A stretch of 64,000 bases of DNA from Botryosphaeria dothidea. Its lineage: Eukaryota; Ascomycota; Dothideomycetes; Botryosphaeriales; Botryosphaeriaceae. Each line of letters begins with the position of its first letter. The first letter of the stretch is position 1. The translations under genes were made by a program, and so were the position numbers. The DNA is taken from the NCBI GenBank assembly GCA_011503125.2, contig WWBZ02000082.1, forward strand, positions 1,178,001 to 1,242,000, written 5' to 3'. The notes below the pieces were generated by a model that did no database searches, was not told the origin of the DNA, and saw nothing but the letters and a program-made list of their open reading frames with translations. This document shows positions 10,661 through 23,861 of this stretch, in pieces.

Positions 10661-13315
10661 TCACTTCCCCTCCTTCTTTCCCTTACCAGTCAACCGCTCT
10701 CCAGACGCCCTCGCATCTACTCCAGAAGACGACGTCCTCGCGTCCACAGCGGACGAAGATTTCCTCGCGTCCACCGCGGAAGAAGACTTCCTCGCGTCAG
10801 AAGACCGCCTCGACCTCCTCTCCCCGCCGGAAGAGCTCCTCCTCTCCCCACTGCCCCTCCCCCCCACCGCCGCGACCAAATCCCTCAAACTCGGCCTCCT
10901 CTCCCCCTCCCCCGGCACCGGCCACCTCACGACGCCATCCTCCTCATCCGTATACTCGCCCGTCAACCACCTCCCCATATACGTATCCCACCTCCTCCGA
11001 TCCCTATCGCCATCCCCTTCCTCAGCGAACGCGGCAGCCTTCTCACGTGCGCGGCGCTGCCTCACCAGCTTCTCAGCCGCCTGCTTGATCTTCGTCATGG
11101 GCGGCGCGTACGTGTCGTACTTGTGGTCGAAGGCACGGTTGATATAGGCCGCGGTCGCGTCCTCCATGCGCGTGAGCGTGCGGCCGCCGGGCACGTGCTT
11201 CGGCTTCACCGACGGCCGCGTCTTGTTCTCTTCGTAGCGCAAGCGTTGGTTCGGTGGTTCGGGGAGCGACGACGACGAGGTAGACGGGGAAGACGGCTGC
11301 GGGGGGAGAGGAGCAGCGGCGACGGTAGCCGGCGAGTCTGCGTCGTCGTCCTTCGGCGGAAGGCTGAGCTCGAAATCGAACGTCGCCGTCCGGCGATCCG
11401 TCGCGCCCTGGTGCGGCTTGCGCTCCCTGAGACCCTCGACCCTCGAGCTCATCAGGACGTCCGGCGCGCTCGACGCCGCGACGGGCCTGACCACGCTGGG
11501 CTTCCTGGCGGGCGGCGCCTGCATCTCCATCGCTGCGGCGACGCTGCTGACGAAGTACCCCGGCCCGCCCCACGCGCCCTTCTCCCAGTTGTCCAGCTTC
11601 ATCTTCTCGAGCCCCTTGTCCACGTTCAGCCGCTTGTACCACGTGTTCTCCCCTTTCGCGATCCGCACCATCGCGCGGTGCTGCTCCTCGCCCTCGGTGT
11701 ATTTGATCAGCACGTTCTTGAACACGGCAAACTTCTCGGCCACCTTCTTCATCGCGCTGCTCGTGCCGAACGGGCCCGGCCACGCGCTCGCGAACCCGTC
11801 CGCGCTCTCGTCGGGGCGCCCCGTGCCGATGGAGAGCAGCAGAGCCGGATCGCGATGTTCGCCGTACAGCGACACGAACTCGGACCACGCCGCGCCGGCC
11901 GGGTTGTTCTCGCGGATGCCGCCGTCCTTGAAGCCCATGATCTCGCCGCGGATGTCGGCTTCGAGGATCTTGAAGTAGAAGGGCGCCGCCGACGTCGCGC
12001 GCGTGACCTCCCAGATCTTGAGCTTGTCGGCGCCCTCGTTGTAGAGGGTGATGTAGTTGGGGACGGAGATGTAGCGGTGGTCGTAGGTGCGCAGAAGGTG
12101 TGCTTCGTTGACACGCTCGTTGTGCGTGGCTGTGAGGCAGATTCTGGGTTTTTGAAGAGGTGGTTAGTTGAAATTGCCGGGATTTGTTTTCTGAACAGAG
12201 ATGTGCGGACATGAAAACAAGAGACTGAAAGGGAAAAAACAGAGAAAAGACTTACGAGTGGCAGATCTGCTCTCCAGGCCGTAGCACCAAGGAGCTCACA
12301 GGATCTTCATCTTCCTCGATGTTCCAAGGATACCAATCTTCACCATCGCACATCCCATTCGGATGAGTCTTGCAGTGCCGCTTGACGATCTCTTTGACTG
12401 CAGCCTCTAGGGGCTTATGGTGATATTTCGTAGTCAGGGGCAATACGCTCCGCCTTTTACCAAAAAGGTCATCGCCAACCTATTTTCACCTCATCCTTAG
12501 TCCGTATAAACGAATAAAAATAACTGGTCCGGTAATACCGACGTACCTGTCGGTAAAGCTCCAAGCATTGTGGCACACTCATCCGTAACCGGCCCAGCAT
12601 TGTTGCGATCAAGCCGCCGGTGCTTGTGCCGTACATGAAGTCGAAATAGTGGCATGGAAGCAGTTCGTCCTCGTTGAAGGTGCGGGGCTCGAAGGGCGGT
12701 GTCGAGGTGCCATCTTTGCGACGGGTTGCGGCTTCTGCTGCTTCTTCCATTTCGAGCTTGCGCTCCCATTCTGCGATTTCGTGCATGAGCTGCTGGACCA
12801 TGAGGAGGCTGGAATAACCGCGAATACCGCCGCCATCTGCGAATCTCGCTGTCAGCTTGCATTGTTCTGAAATGCTCCATGAAGAGTTGAAGAAGTATCC
12901 TGGACGCAAATATCTGAAGAAAAACCCATGAAAGGACGGGATCCAAAAATTACTGCAAAACCAAGCGTAAATACGTATAGGGAGTCAAAGCACACGTCTA
13001 GACGAAAGTTCTCAGAAAGACTGATTACAGTCACAAGTGGAGGAATGCTTCAACTCCCCACGATCTGGCCGTGCTGCAATGCTTTCTGGTGCTGACCTCG
13101 CAACCTCTCCGTCCAGTCTTTTTTTTCTGCTCTCCTCACCCCCTTCGTGAATTTCACTTACCCAGCGTCAGTATAGCAGGATCCCAGGGATCCTTCACCG
13201 TTCGCGCCCATTCGCTGCCGTTGCCATAGTCGTCATCGACGGAAGCAAAAGTGCGCACGGTCCGTACGCTGCGAGGCCGCTGCGGTGTGCCCGTGTCCAC
13301 CCTCAGCGCCGTCAT
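10661..13315 (-). CDS. Patatin-like phospholipase, catalytic dyad intact
   Basis: Exons complement(13162..13315, 12547..12836, 12256..12479, 10661..12143), 716 aa; all four junctions keep frame (phases 1, 0, 2). Start MTALRVDTG at 13315; exon 1 ends WDPAILTL and the split Asp codon completes LDGGGIRGYSS, the oxyanion hole. Nucleophile elbow YGTSTGGLIATMLGRL with Ser near residue 123, and the dyad Asp in MGFKDGGIRENNPA near residue 296; SIGTGRP follows. The enzyme should hydrolyse acyl ester bonds of phospholipids or neutral lipids. The tail after about residue 430 is disordered, very Arg/Ser/Glu-rich, and ends with four imperfect VDARKSSSA-type repeats and a basic KGKKEGK terminus. It has no signal peptide, so it is probably intracellular. 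Two related genes on one strand within 9 kb suggest an old duplication, though they differ strongly. Confidence 0.9.
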
Positions 13316-14887
13316 CGCGTTCGGACGACGCGAGCGAGCTGCGAACCGAACCCTCCCTCAGCCGAGTATGCAGGATCGCCGGTTCTCGGAGCAAGAAGTT
13401 GGGGAGGTGACTCGCGAATCTGGAGAGAAGCAGGTTCCAGCAGAGATCTCGCGGAGCTCCGGGGAGAAAAAGGGACTCGCGAGCGCTAGTGGGATCTTCC
13501 TTGCGGGGGAGGCAGAGAGGACAGAGAGTGGCTGAGGCGGCGGGAAAAAGGTATGATGTCGACGGAGAAGGGGGTCGCTTTTTGGCGAGGGCGATCACGG
13601 CTCGAGCGTCGTGTTTGTCTTCTTCGCGAAACCTCTACAAAAAGCAAGATGGACGCAGTGTGGGGGGGCCGCGTCTAGTCTTATTAAACAGCGAGCGGGC
13701 CGACGGTCGCGCATGATGCGGACCTTTCGCTCTGGGGTTGCTGCAAGCCCCTTGAGGCGGGTGTGGCTGCGGATCTGCTATTTTCGATCAAGTGGCCGCC
13801 TGGCGTCTCCCCGTGGAACATACGAGCAGCCATTCGCCTCGCAAAAGTTCCTGGCCGCGCGCGTCATAGCTGCTCAGCTCCGCCCGGCCTGCGCGATTAA
13901 GCCTGACGATCAATCTCGGAGACGGCCCGCTGATGAGCCTGGGTGATTGCACGCAGAGCTGCTCAGAGGGAGCGCACGACGGGCTTGTTGCTCGTGCGTG
14001 ACCACGGCCGCAGCATGATACTTAGCAGCAAGCAAGCAAGCAGCAGACAGCACAAGCGCCCGGGCAACAAGCCCTTTCGCGCGCTTGGTGATAAGCTTCT
14101 TACGCAAACTAGCGCGCTGGGTCGCCGCGTGGGTGCAATGCTAGCTGCGAGACCCGGATCTTCACACCTTCCTGAAGCTTTTTGCTCCTTCTCCGTGGTA
14201 GCTGGTGCGCTCCATCATGCGTTCAGAGGCATTCCTGCGCGACGGCGCTAGGCAGGGCTAGGGGAGAGAGGTGTGGTTGTGGTCGGCAGCGCGTGATGCG
14301 CTGCCATTGGCCGGCGTGCTGATCCAGCATCAAGCGACTCTGGGGGTCAGCAGGCACCGACTGCTGCGTGTGGCGTCTCGCTCGGAGGATATGCAGGGTG
14401 CTTTGTCGGCTTGCGCGGGAGCGCGAGAGTGACGGCAGCGTCGGGACAAAATCATGGTAAGGGGATCTAGCGGCGGCGCCGTGCAACCCCAGGCGTTTTT
14501 GCCACTGGCTGTTGGGGGGTGAGTCGCTGGTGCAGGTTGGCAGGTGGGCAGCGCAGAGGCCAGGGCGCGGCGATCCCTGACGTCCGAGGGTCTGAGCCAC
14601 CACGCGCAGGGCGCAGCCGCCAGCAGAACAACTTCCAGAGCACACAACGAAACCCAACGTCTGCCCACCTCTTAGTCACCGCCCTGCTTGCACCAGAACA
14701 TCCCACTGCCTGCCTGCCTGTTCCTGGCCTACAGTCTAGAATCACCCCATCCACTGCGCCCGTCTCCACAGCCATTAAAAGTGGCCCTGCTGCCTACTGC
14801 TACTTCTCGTCTCCACACACCATACGTCACGCACCGACCACGGGACGAACAAACACCATCCATCTCAACAACAACCACCATTCCGCC
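13316..14887. other. Divergent intergenic region, 1.6 kb
   Basis: Lies between the start codons of the patatin-like phospholipase (minus) and the small unknown gene at 14888 (plus). It is GC-rich with Cys/Arg/Pro-rich frames in all directions and no recognisable domain. Probably promoters and leaders. Confidence 0.45.
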
Positions 14888-15463
14888 ATGTCGCGGACCT
14901 GGAACACCGACTCAACCAGCTCTACCAGGAGCGCCGAGAAGTTCGGCCTGGACGACAAGGACACTTCCAGCATTCTTGTCTACAAGTATCGTAGCGGTCT
15001 GGACCTCTCCTCTCAGGAAGATCTCTGCAAGGCCTTGGACAAAGGTACGTCGCCCGCCTCCACCACAGACAATTGCAAAGTGTGCAGACGCTCATCGCTC
15101 GCACTGTCAGATCCTAGTCTCCGCGTCACCCGTAAGAAGATCCCCCGCGGCGACAGCAGAGTCGAAGTGAAGCGCGAGGACCTCTGGAACGACGAGGAGA
15201 AGAGCGAATACTGCGAACTACCCAACAGCAAGTCCGGTTTAGCCAGCGTCTGCCTGCCGCGTAGTGTCTGGTTCAAGCGCATGCTCTTCAATCAGTTCCA
15301 GGACCTCTACATCGTCTCTCCAGAGACCACACCCAACAGCTCGCTCAACGGCTCGCCCGAATCTTCGCAGTGCTCGCCTAGCAGCACTTGGAATCACAGT
15401 ACCAACCCCGACGGCGCTGCTGCTCAGCACCAAGAACAACAAAAAACCCCAGGTGACCAGTAG
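14888..15463 (+). CDS. Small conserved-looking fungal protein of unknown function
   Basis: Exons 14888..15044 and 15111..15463, 169 aa. Start MSRTWNTDSTSSTRSAEKFG; the 66-nt intron has donor GTACGT and acceptor TGTCAG, splits a Gly/Asp codon (phase 1) and is itself free of stops, so retention would only insert 22 codons. The spliced join reads CKALDKDPSLRVTRKKIPRG. The middle is charged and ordered-looking (KREDLWNDEEKSEYCELP, CLPRSVWFKRMLFNQFQDLY); the C-terminus is Ser/Asn/Gln-rich and disordered. No signal peptide or membrane helix. I do not recognise the family. The leader upstream (CAACAACAACCACC) is A/C-rich as in many fungal 5' UTRs, which supports the chosen ATG. Confidence 0.62.
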   Translation: MSRTWNTDSTSSTRSAEKFGLDDKDTSSILVYKYRSGLDLSSQEDLCKALDKGTSPASTTDNCKVCRRSSLALSDPSLRVTRKKIPRGDSRVEVKREDLWNDEEKSEYCELPNSKSGLASVCLPRSVWFKRMLFNQFQDLYIVSPETTPNSSLNGSPESSQCSPSSTWNHSTNPDGAAAQHQEQQKTPGDQ

Positions 15464-16244
15464 TGCCCAGGCGCATTGGGAGCACGCATGAGTAGGAAGT
15501 TGCGCTGGGCAACAGGCTACTTGTAGCTCCGCGAACGACTGCGGAACGGTCTATCATTTCTGAGACATCGCGACTCAGGCGATGGGCTATGTGGGCGCTA
15601 GTCCGCAACTTGCAACTTTACAGTCACATGCCTCGTTAGGTCTCGTTTCCTTTACCAATAGTCGCCGTTGCATTCGTCGATATTTTCCTTCCGTCGCTTT
15701 CCCATTCGATATACCCCAATACGGCTTTTCCTTTAGTGTAAGATGGATTTATTCAGCGAGGGCGTTAGCAGGTCACGAAAGCCTTGACGAGGCGTTTATG
15801 TTTTGGGTATCAAGTGGCAAACTCGGATACTGTTGAATGCAAGGATTTTCTTCTGTACGATACTAGCACCGCTTTGGATTCTAGACTTCGAGTCACATGC
15901 AATGTGCAACAGCTTCAAAGAAGGACCGACTTTCGGAATGATCTTCAAGACGTGAGCGTTCCTTGCATGTGAGAGCGACTGTTCATTAGCGCCTCGAACA
16001 CTGCACGCTCTAACATAAAACTCCCCGAACATGGAATATCCTTATGCACTCAAGCACACGCAGTGGAGTATCTGTTTAACCAGGAACAAATTCCAATTTA
16101 CCTTCTTATTTGTTGGTATCCGCGTGCTGAAATCGAAGCACCACCTCCTAGCACAATCCTCTTCCTCGACCTTTCGAGTGTAGCATTCCCATATCCTCTT
16201 AATCCTCACACGATACTGCCTCGTGATATCTTTTGACTCGCGCT
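15464..16244. other. Convergent intergenic stretch, no gene seen
   Basis: Between two converging 3' ends (stop at 15463 on plus, stop at 16245 on minus). It is AT-richer than the flanks, with frames under 85 codons and no domains; presumably 3' UTRs. Confidence 0.5.
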
Positions 16245-17105
16245 TCACAACTTCACATCACCCTTGATCACATCCCTCAGCAGCGTGAGGCCTTCGACCG
16301 CAAACTTTAGCATATTGGCTTCTCTATCCCTACCCAGCCCGGTCTCGATCTCACGCGTTGCCGTTCCGGCTGCCGAGCTAACCGCCAGGGCGACGTATCC
16401 ACTAACAAGAAATCAGCACTAGCACACATCAATTTACCAAGTAGGGTATAGAAAAAAACATTCAGGCGGCCGAATTCCTGAAGTGACTGGAGTAATGAGA
16501 AGGAAAAACAAAAGAAACTTACGGTGTTCTGTTCCTAGTATCTCCACCGGTAGGACCAGCAGTGCCGCTCTCGCAGATGGTATAAGTGGTGTCCAACTTG
16601 GGGCGCACGTTCTCGGCAATTCCCTTGACGATTTCGGGTGTCGGGCCGGTGTAGTCCTTCAGGTTCTCCTCGGTCCAACCGGCATAGGCGATGCGGGATT
16701 CGAGGGTGTAGAGCTGTGACAGATTTAGTTTCAGGCTGCGGTGAGATATTATGTGGCTAAACGGGCGCGAGAGAAAAGTAAACATCTGAAAAAAAAAAGC
16801 GCGGCAAACGGCGCTCGGAATGAACAGGACGATAGAAAGTGATATTCTGGAGGGTGCTGCCTTACCTGCAAGCCTCCCTTGAAGATGGCGCTCGCACCCG
16901 GTGATGCCAGAATGGACGCCGAGGTCAATCCTCCTGCAGCCTGTCCTTCTCATTAGCCATCACGTCTCACTAACGCTCTCAGACGTCCCAGGTCCGAGCA
17001 TTGGAGAAATCCTACCGTCTCCGCTACGGAAAGCGTCTCTTTCCTCTCCTTCAACAACTCCGTGACCTCCTTCGCGATGGCCTTCAACTCCGGCGGCGGG
17101 AACAT
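16245..17105 (-). CDS. CinA-like C-terminal domain protein (NMN deamidase/amidohydrolase family)
   Basis: Exons complement(17016..17105, 16866..16940, 16523..16713, 16245..16401), 170 aa, the size of stand-alone CinA domains. Start MFPPPELKAIAKEVTELLKE; exon 1-2 junction gives the family signature LSVAETAAGGLTSASILA; then ASAIFKGGLQLYTLESRIAY and ICESGTAGPTGGDTRNRTPG, and the closing helix EANMLKFAVEGLTLLRDVIK. Bacterial relatives hydrolyse nicotinamide mononucleotide to nicotinate mononucleotide in pyridine nucleotide salvage; whether the fungal protein keeps this activity is not shown here. Introns fall between conserved blocks and all phases match (0, 0, 2). No targeting sequence seen, so probably cytosolic. 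Confidence 0.92.
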
Positions 17106-19681
17106 GACTGATGAGAGCAGTAGCCGATTGATCAACACGGGCCGAATACGCAAACAAAGGCTTGGATGTAGATTAACCGATCGATAAGCACAGCGAGCCT
17201 CAAAGATCGAGCACTAAGGCAAGGGCGATTCAAGGAGCCAGATGAGCTGCAGTAGAAGGAAAAAGAAAATATAGATTTAGTCTTACAACGAGCGGACGAG
17301 AAAGAGGCACACACATAAAAGACATCCGATTACGCAAACTCACGCGGGCCCCAACCTCAGGGACTCGTGCAGAGAGGGGAGCTCAACCCCCTCCAAGGCC
17401 CGCCAGCCACCGTTCGAAACCCCTAAAAAACGTTAATCGGGGCGCCACAAATGCCCTTAGCGCAGTCCAACATCGTACGTTTTTTCGTCCTCGCATCCCA
17501 TATTCTCGGGCGGTTGTCCAATCACTTTGGCCACCGCGTCCCGTCCGTCGCTGATAAATTCGACCAAGCGGACCAAAATGCCCATGGCGCTGATCAATTG
17601 AGGCGTCGGAAGTCGCGACGCTCTCGCCTCGAACAGCCTTCTCGTCCGTGCCGACGCTCCCCGGCAACCTTCGTGCCGGAGCAAGCTACGTAGCGAAAAA
17701 CAAGAGCGGGCGTCCGCGAAAAAAGAGAAAAGAGCCGATTCGGCTTTGCTTGGGCTCCGCCATCAGGCGTGCCACGGCCGAACCCGAAGAGCCACAATAT
17801 GGAAGGGCGCAACTCGGCAGTTGCTAGTGACAATGGCACACCGTGCTCGCTTTTCTCTTCCCTTTCCCCCGAGCGGAACTGGCTCCTCAATGGCAATGGA
17901 CATCGCACATGGAGCGGGGTGCTTATCTTCCTCTTCACGGCCCTGTCATCAATGACGTATGTATATTGCGGGGCTCGTTGGCAGCGACGGGGATGACGGG
18001 GATGACGGGGGAGGGGGAGGGGCGAGAGTGGGTTCGCTTCGCATCTCGGAGGCGTTCTGTGTGAACGAACGGAGCACCATGCCTGGCCTCACTAGCGTGA
18101 TGAAAGAACAATGGCCTGTTGTATGCACCTGCACCACAAGCGTCTCCACCACATCGTTACCGCAAACGGCCCCGAAGAAGCGTTCTGAGCGCCGAGACGA
18201 AGCGACACATGCACCAGCAATCTCGACGTCCAGCGACACAACACCATTGCTGCCAGCATCATCCGCACGACTGGCGTGATGCTTGCATTGTCGATCACCC
18301 TCAGCTGGTGCTCGCGCCTGCCTGTCTCTTACCGCGCGCGTAGGCTACTTCGTCCCTTCGAACAAGTCATCGTCGACTCCACCAAGCCGGACCCCAGCAC
18401 CAACGGCAGCAATGCCTCGCAACCAATGATTTTCTTTCACCGCACTCGTCCATCATAGTCACCACTTCACAAGAGAGGAAAACAGAGGAAGGAAAAGAGA
18501 AAGACAACAGAGAAATCCAGCCAGCCTACACATCCCACAGTAAACCACACAAAACAAGTCACCCACACGCTCATCGCGGGTCTCCGCCTCCTTCCCCTTC
18601 CCCTCCCTCCCTGGCGGCCGCTACGATCTAAAATAATGCAATCTCACACTATGCCTATCTACTAACGGCTCGATCCGTGCCACTCCCTCCCGTCGTTCCC
18701 GCCACGCAAGCAAGTAGTTCCGCGATCCTTCTTTGGCCCCTTCCCTCACCTCAGCCAACGCCTTCTCGACAGGGTCTCCCTCGAATAAAGTTTTCCACGG
18801 CCTACGATTGGGCGAAAAGGAAAGGGTAAAGAGCAGGAAGGCCCATCTGCACACCGCATTGCAGCGAATTAAGGTTCCATCGAAGGGCAAGGCCCTGTAC
18901 GCTGCCTACCGAAAAAAGGACTGCAGCCGGAAGTAAGACACCCCTGATTCATTGGAACTTTCCCTCGGGGGTTTTATGCTCAACTTTGCCTAAAATCGAG
19001 GCAGAGTGAGGTCATATCACTGCTCACCGGCTGGGAAAGCAGTCGTGACACGTCGATTTGAAAGTCACCGGTAATGCGGATTAATGTCATTTAACTCCTA
19101 ATATTAAAACAGACCGGATCAGGACGGATTTCCAAAGATAGATTCTTCCCGGTGAGTATTACTGGTAGTCACCCGCAACTTCATTCCGCGTGCATGATTG
19201 GTCGTCACCAGGGCGAGGTTGAGGCAGTGCAAGCGAAATCAAGGAAAGGGGGAACGGGAGGCACACCCGCAAACTCGAGAACAAGGAGATGAACAAAATC
19301 ACGTGCAGTCTATTAAAAGATGAACAGGGAAAGATGGAGACAGGCAAGGAAACAAACCGTAAAAGAAAGAGAAGAAAGCAGTCCCCTCGCAATGTGTCTG
19401 AATTTGAATCTCGCATGCAAACTGGAAGAAGCCCTGAATTCCTAATACTCCCATTTCGTCAAAAAGGCCGGATATGCATCGTGAAGTGTCGACTCGACCC
19501 GAACAAAGAGGAGAAAAGGAGACATGAGTTGTGAGAGTGATTTTGGGGGGGTGCATTCCTTCAATAGCCGTCCCCCCCGGAGTAATAGACTTCTTATCCA
19601 TGCCATCACCCTAAACCTCCCAAGCAAGCAAGCCGTCAAGAAAGAAAACCGTAGACACCTAAAGCCATACAGGAGGGGCGG
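17106..19681. other. Intergenic stretch, 2.6 kb, no gene supported
   Basis: Between the CinA-like gene (5' end) and the UBC4/5 gene (3' end). Frames up to about 114 codons occur (for example 17594-17938 minus and 17959-18279 plus) but overlap one another on both strands, carry no domain and have no convincing introns. A G-rich repeat of GGGGATGAC units sits near 17990-18010. A small unrecognised gene here cannot be excluded. Confidence 0.4.
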
Positions 19682-20549
<868 letters not shown>

Positions 20550-21813
20550 GGTAGCGGGTGTGTGGTGGTGTTGCGAAGTCAAGTCCGTCGGTCGGGTGCG
20601 TGTTGGAAGTGTGGGCGTGGGCGATGGTTGAAGATTGCAGCGTAAAGGGAAGTGGGCTGTGGCACGGCAATATAACCCTGGTTAGCGCCTGGAGAGCGTG
20701 GCTGCCCGAACGTGGCCGGCAGTGACGTATCGCCGAAAACTCGCTCCTGCACTGGTCCTCAACCAGTGACGGCGACCACAGAGGAAAAAACTCACCGGGA
20801 CGGCGAAGATGATGGAAGGATGAAGAGGGCGGCGGGCGCTGGCGGAGGAGGGTTGAGGCGACAGGCAGGCAGGAGGCCAGGCGCTGCACTTCTTATGTGA
20901 CTAAGGCTCGACGGCAAAGACGCTCCAGCCAGACGGCCAGAGCAAGCAGGTGCACCAAACCGGAAGAAGCTCCCCCTCAGCCTCATGCACCTCACCTTTC
21001 TTGAGTCACCCTCGTCGCCGCCTCCACCGCCGCCCCCCCCGACACCCTGATCAACTGCAACACCTTTGCTCTGCTGCGTGGTCCAAATCACGTGCTGTGC
21101 CCTGAAGAAAGCTCGGTACGTACCTGCGTCAACCGCTGTTTCTCGACCACCTGCAGCCTTATACAACCTGCGATGTGTGCGACGCCCATGGCTTCGTTCT
21201 CCCGGTCCGCTCTGTCAGCCATCTGTGCTGCTCTTGGGCTGGCGCCTCAGCTTCCCCACCTGTTGTCCCGTCTCCCTACCATTGCGTTTCCCCTCTATCG
21301 GTGGGGGCTGGACGCCATAGCACTATCTTTCCGATTGGGACACCCCATGTTTCGAGTCAGTGGGTGTGTCTATCGATGCCGTCGCAACCACGCCACCAAG
21401 TGAAAGACAGAAGATTTGCAGCAATTCTGGTACAAGACTCATTCATTTGTTTTGCTATGTGCGACGTACTTGCTTGGGCCAACACCGGCTGTTGATAGAC
21501 TTGGTCTACTGCAAAAGCATGCGTTTAAAAAAAGAAAGACCGGGGCTGTAGCCGAAAACGCGGACGGCTGAAGCTCGTTATGCTACATGAAACCTTGCTC
21601 TGTTTGAACGTTGCAGATACGAACCCAACCCAGCCAACCGCGGCTGCTGGGAACCGTCCGCATGCTTATACCGTACAGCTACCGAGACATTCTCAAGTCA
21701 TCTTCTCTTCTGGTCGCCCTTGTCTCCCCCTACGGTTCAAGGGCGCTATTGTGTGGCTGTGGCATAGAACGCCTGTGGTTTCCCTTCCCCGGAAAAGCAA
21801 CAGCCTTCCTAGA
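20550..21813. other. Intergenic stretch, 1.3 kb
   Basis: Upstream of ubc4 and downstream of the acyl-CoA dehydrogenase gene. The ubc4 leader contains pyrimidine-rich and CA-rich tracts. Frames on the plus strand (21066-21403) lack domain support. A poly-C run occurs near 21038-21042. Confidence 0.45.
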
Positions 21814-23253
21814 TTACACGAAGGCTTGAATCCCGGTAATGGCCCTTCCAAGAATCAGGGCTGTGGAGACAGATGTCAGCAGAGGTCACTCATATCTGAA
21901 CCAAAACAGGCAACTTACAATGAATATCGCTCTGGCCCTCGTATGTCTGTGTCACGAACAAGTTTGCAACATGCCGACCAATGTGGTACTCATCGCTGAC
22001 AGCATTGCCACCGAAGATCTCCTGCAATCTAGCATAATTGTCAGTATTGGATTTGGACAAAAGGAGCCGGACCGACATACATCCTGGCGTTGACAAGCGC
22101 TCGGTCACAGTTCTGCCGCTTGATCATGGAAATCATTTCAGGTGCGGCCTTGCCCTCATCCTTGAGTCGGCCCACCTGCGCTGCAGCCAGTATACCATAT
22201 GCTGCGTCGGTAGTCGCATCGGCCAGTTTCTTTTGGACAAGCTGGTATTTGGCGATCGGGTTGCCCTTGAATTGCTTCCTCTCGAGCGCATACGTGCGAG
22301 CCCTATCGATGCAGTCCTCCAAAGCGCCAATAGTTCCCCAGGCAATACCGTACCTGGCAGAGTTAAGGCAGCTGAAAGGACCCCTCAAGCCCTCGACCTC
22401 GGGGAACATATTGGCTTCGGGAACGGGGCAGTCATCAAGCTGAATCATGCCGGTGATAGAAGCCCTAAGGCCATTCTTGTGGCTGATCTTTGGTGTCTCA
22501 AGAGTACCAGGAGGACATTGGTCGCGTTCAATCAGGAATCCACGAATCTTGCCAGTACTCTCCAGCTTAGCCCAGACGAGGAACACATCGGAGATAGGGG
22601 AATTTGTGATCCATGTCTTCGCTCCAGATATCGAGAAGTAACCCTTCTTACTGGGGTGCGGCTTGGCCGTGGTCTCCATCGAGCCCGGATCAGAGCCGTG
22701 GTTGGGCTCTGTCAGACCGAAACATCCCAAGATTTTACCCTTGGCCATTCCCGGCAAGAACTTGTCCTTCTGCTCCTGCGTTCCGAACTCCTCGATGCCA
22801 CCCATTACTAGCGAGCTCTGCACGGACATGCCAGATCTGTAACCCGAGTCCACGCGTTCGACGGCACGGGTAATGAGACCTGACGCGACACTGCTGACGC
22901 CAGCACATCCATATCCTTGTATGGTGGCCCCCAATAGGCCAAGTTCGCCCATTTCCTCCAGGATCTTCTTGTCGTAGTCCTCGTTGCGGTACGCGTCTAT
23001 GCTATCGTGAGCACGGTGCGAGTGGACGATGGGGACGGTGCAAACCTAGTACGCGAGGAAGCATGCGCTCCTGGCAGTAGGACTCAGCAGTCTCGGATAT
23101 GGCAAGCTCCTCATCGGTGAACATGTTACTAGCACTCAATGGGTCTTTCCAGTCAAACGCTACAGGCGCATGGAGATTGCGGCGGGCGAGCGGCGCGGCG
23201 CGCGCAGAGGCGGCCAATTGCCTTGTTGCGTGACGAGAGACGGACCCGAACAT
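21814..23253 (-). CDS. Glutaryl-CoA dehydrogenase, mitochondrial
   Basis: Exons complement(23046..23253, 22081..22996, 21919..22028, 21814..21860), 426 aa. The N-terminus [20 protein letters not shown] is basic and Ala/Ser/Arg-rich, as expected for a mitochondrial presequence. The acyl-CoA dehydrogenase fold follows: [46 protein letters not shown] (FAD/substrate loop), and [18 protein letters not shown], typical of the glutaryl-CoA branch. Exon 3 carries [19 protein letters not shown] and the catalytic Glu (residue 405) in TYEGQSDIH; the last exon ends [14 protein letters not shown]. It oxidises and decarboxylates glutaryl-CoA to crotonyl-CoA in lysine/tryptophan breakdown. The first intron uses an unusual donor (GTTTGC, 49 nt), but only that choice keeps frame with [16 protein letters not shown]. 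Divergent from FEN1. Confidence 0.93.
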
Positions 23254-23861
23254 TGTGCGATCACAATACTAAAGAAAGATGAGGAGTAAAGCGCAAGGGG
23301 CGAGCAAGAGGCGGCTCGTTGCTAATAGATGTAGCTGGGAAACGATGATGCTGTTCGGCAACCCCACACCAATCAGGCGTGTGCAGCCGATTCCGCGCCG
23401 AGGCCCGCGTCGTAGGGGTCCGGCATCCTGTCGTAGGGCGTAACTCGGATCTTAAGCGGCAGGCGTCCGCGAGCACCAGGCGGTAATGGCGCTGAAATGG
23501 AGACGGTCGAGTCGAGTCGGTATACACATGGTTCTTCCGATCGGTTTGACGTGCACAAAGATGCAGCACTGCGGCTTGGCCCGCTGGACCTTTGGGAGAG
23601 ATCTGGCCGAGCACATCACCTTCGGACGAGACGAATCGTGACGAGACGGCGGGTGACGTAGCGCTGGCCACAACAACGCGCTAGGCCTAAAACGCGCTTC
23701 GGAAAGAGCAAGACGCGCCGCGCCGCGCCTGCCTTCTGCTCGCCCGCCTGTAGGCGTCAGTCACTCTTGCGCGACGTCACCCGCCCAACGCCCTCCACCA
23801 CGCCCATTGCCCGTCATACAACGCCCTTTCGCAAACCCCGTCGCCCGCAGTCGCCGCCAAG
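23254..23861. promoter_or_regulatory. Bidirectional promoter region (glutaryl-CoA dehydrogenase / FEN1)
   Basis: 608 bp between two divergent start codons. It contains GCGCC-rich stretches typical of TATA-less housekeeping promoters, a run of CGCCGCGCCGCGCC near 23716 and several CGTCA-like motifs (23477, 23655, 23776). No TATA box found on either strand. Both promoters must lie here; transcription start sites cannot be placed. Confidence 0.55.

Noticed and set aside
10529..12214. A 561-codon plus-strand frame opposite the patatin-like phospholipase
   Set aside because: It is Arg/Pro/His-rich, has no domain, and mirrors the GC-rich third positions of the real minus-strand exons; an antisense shadow.
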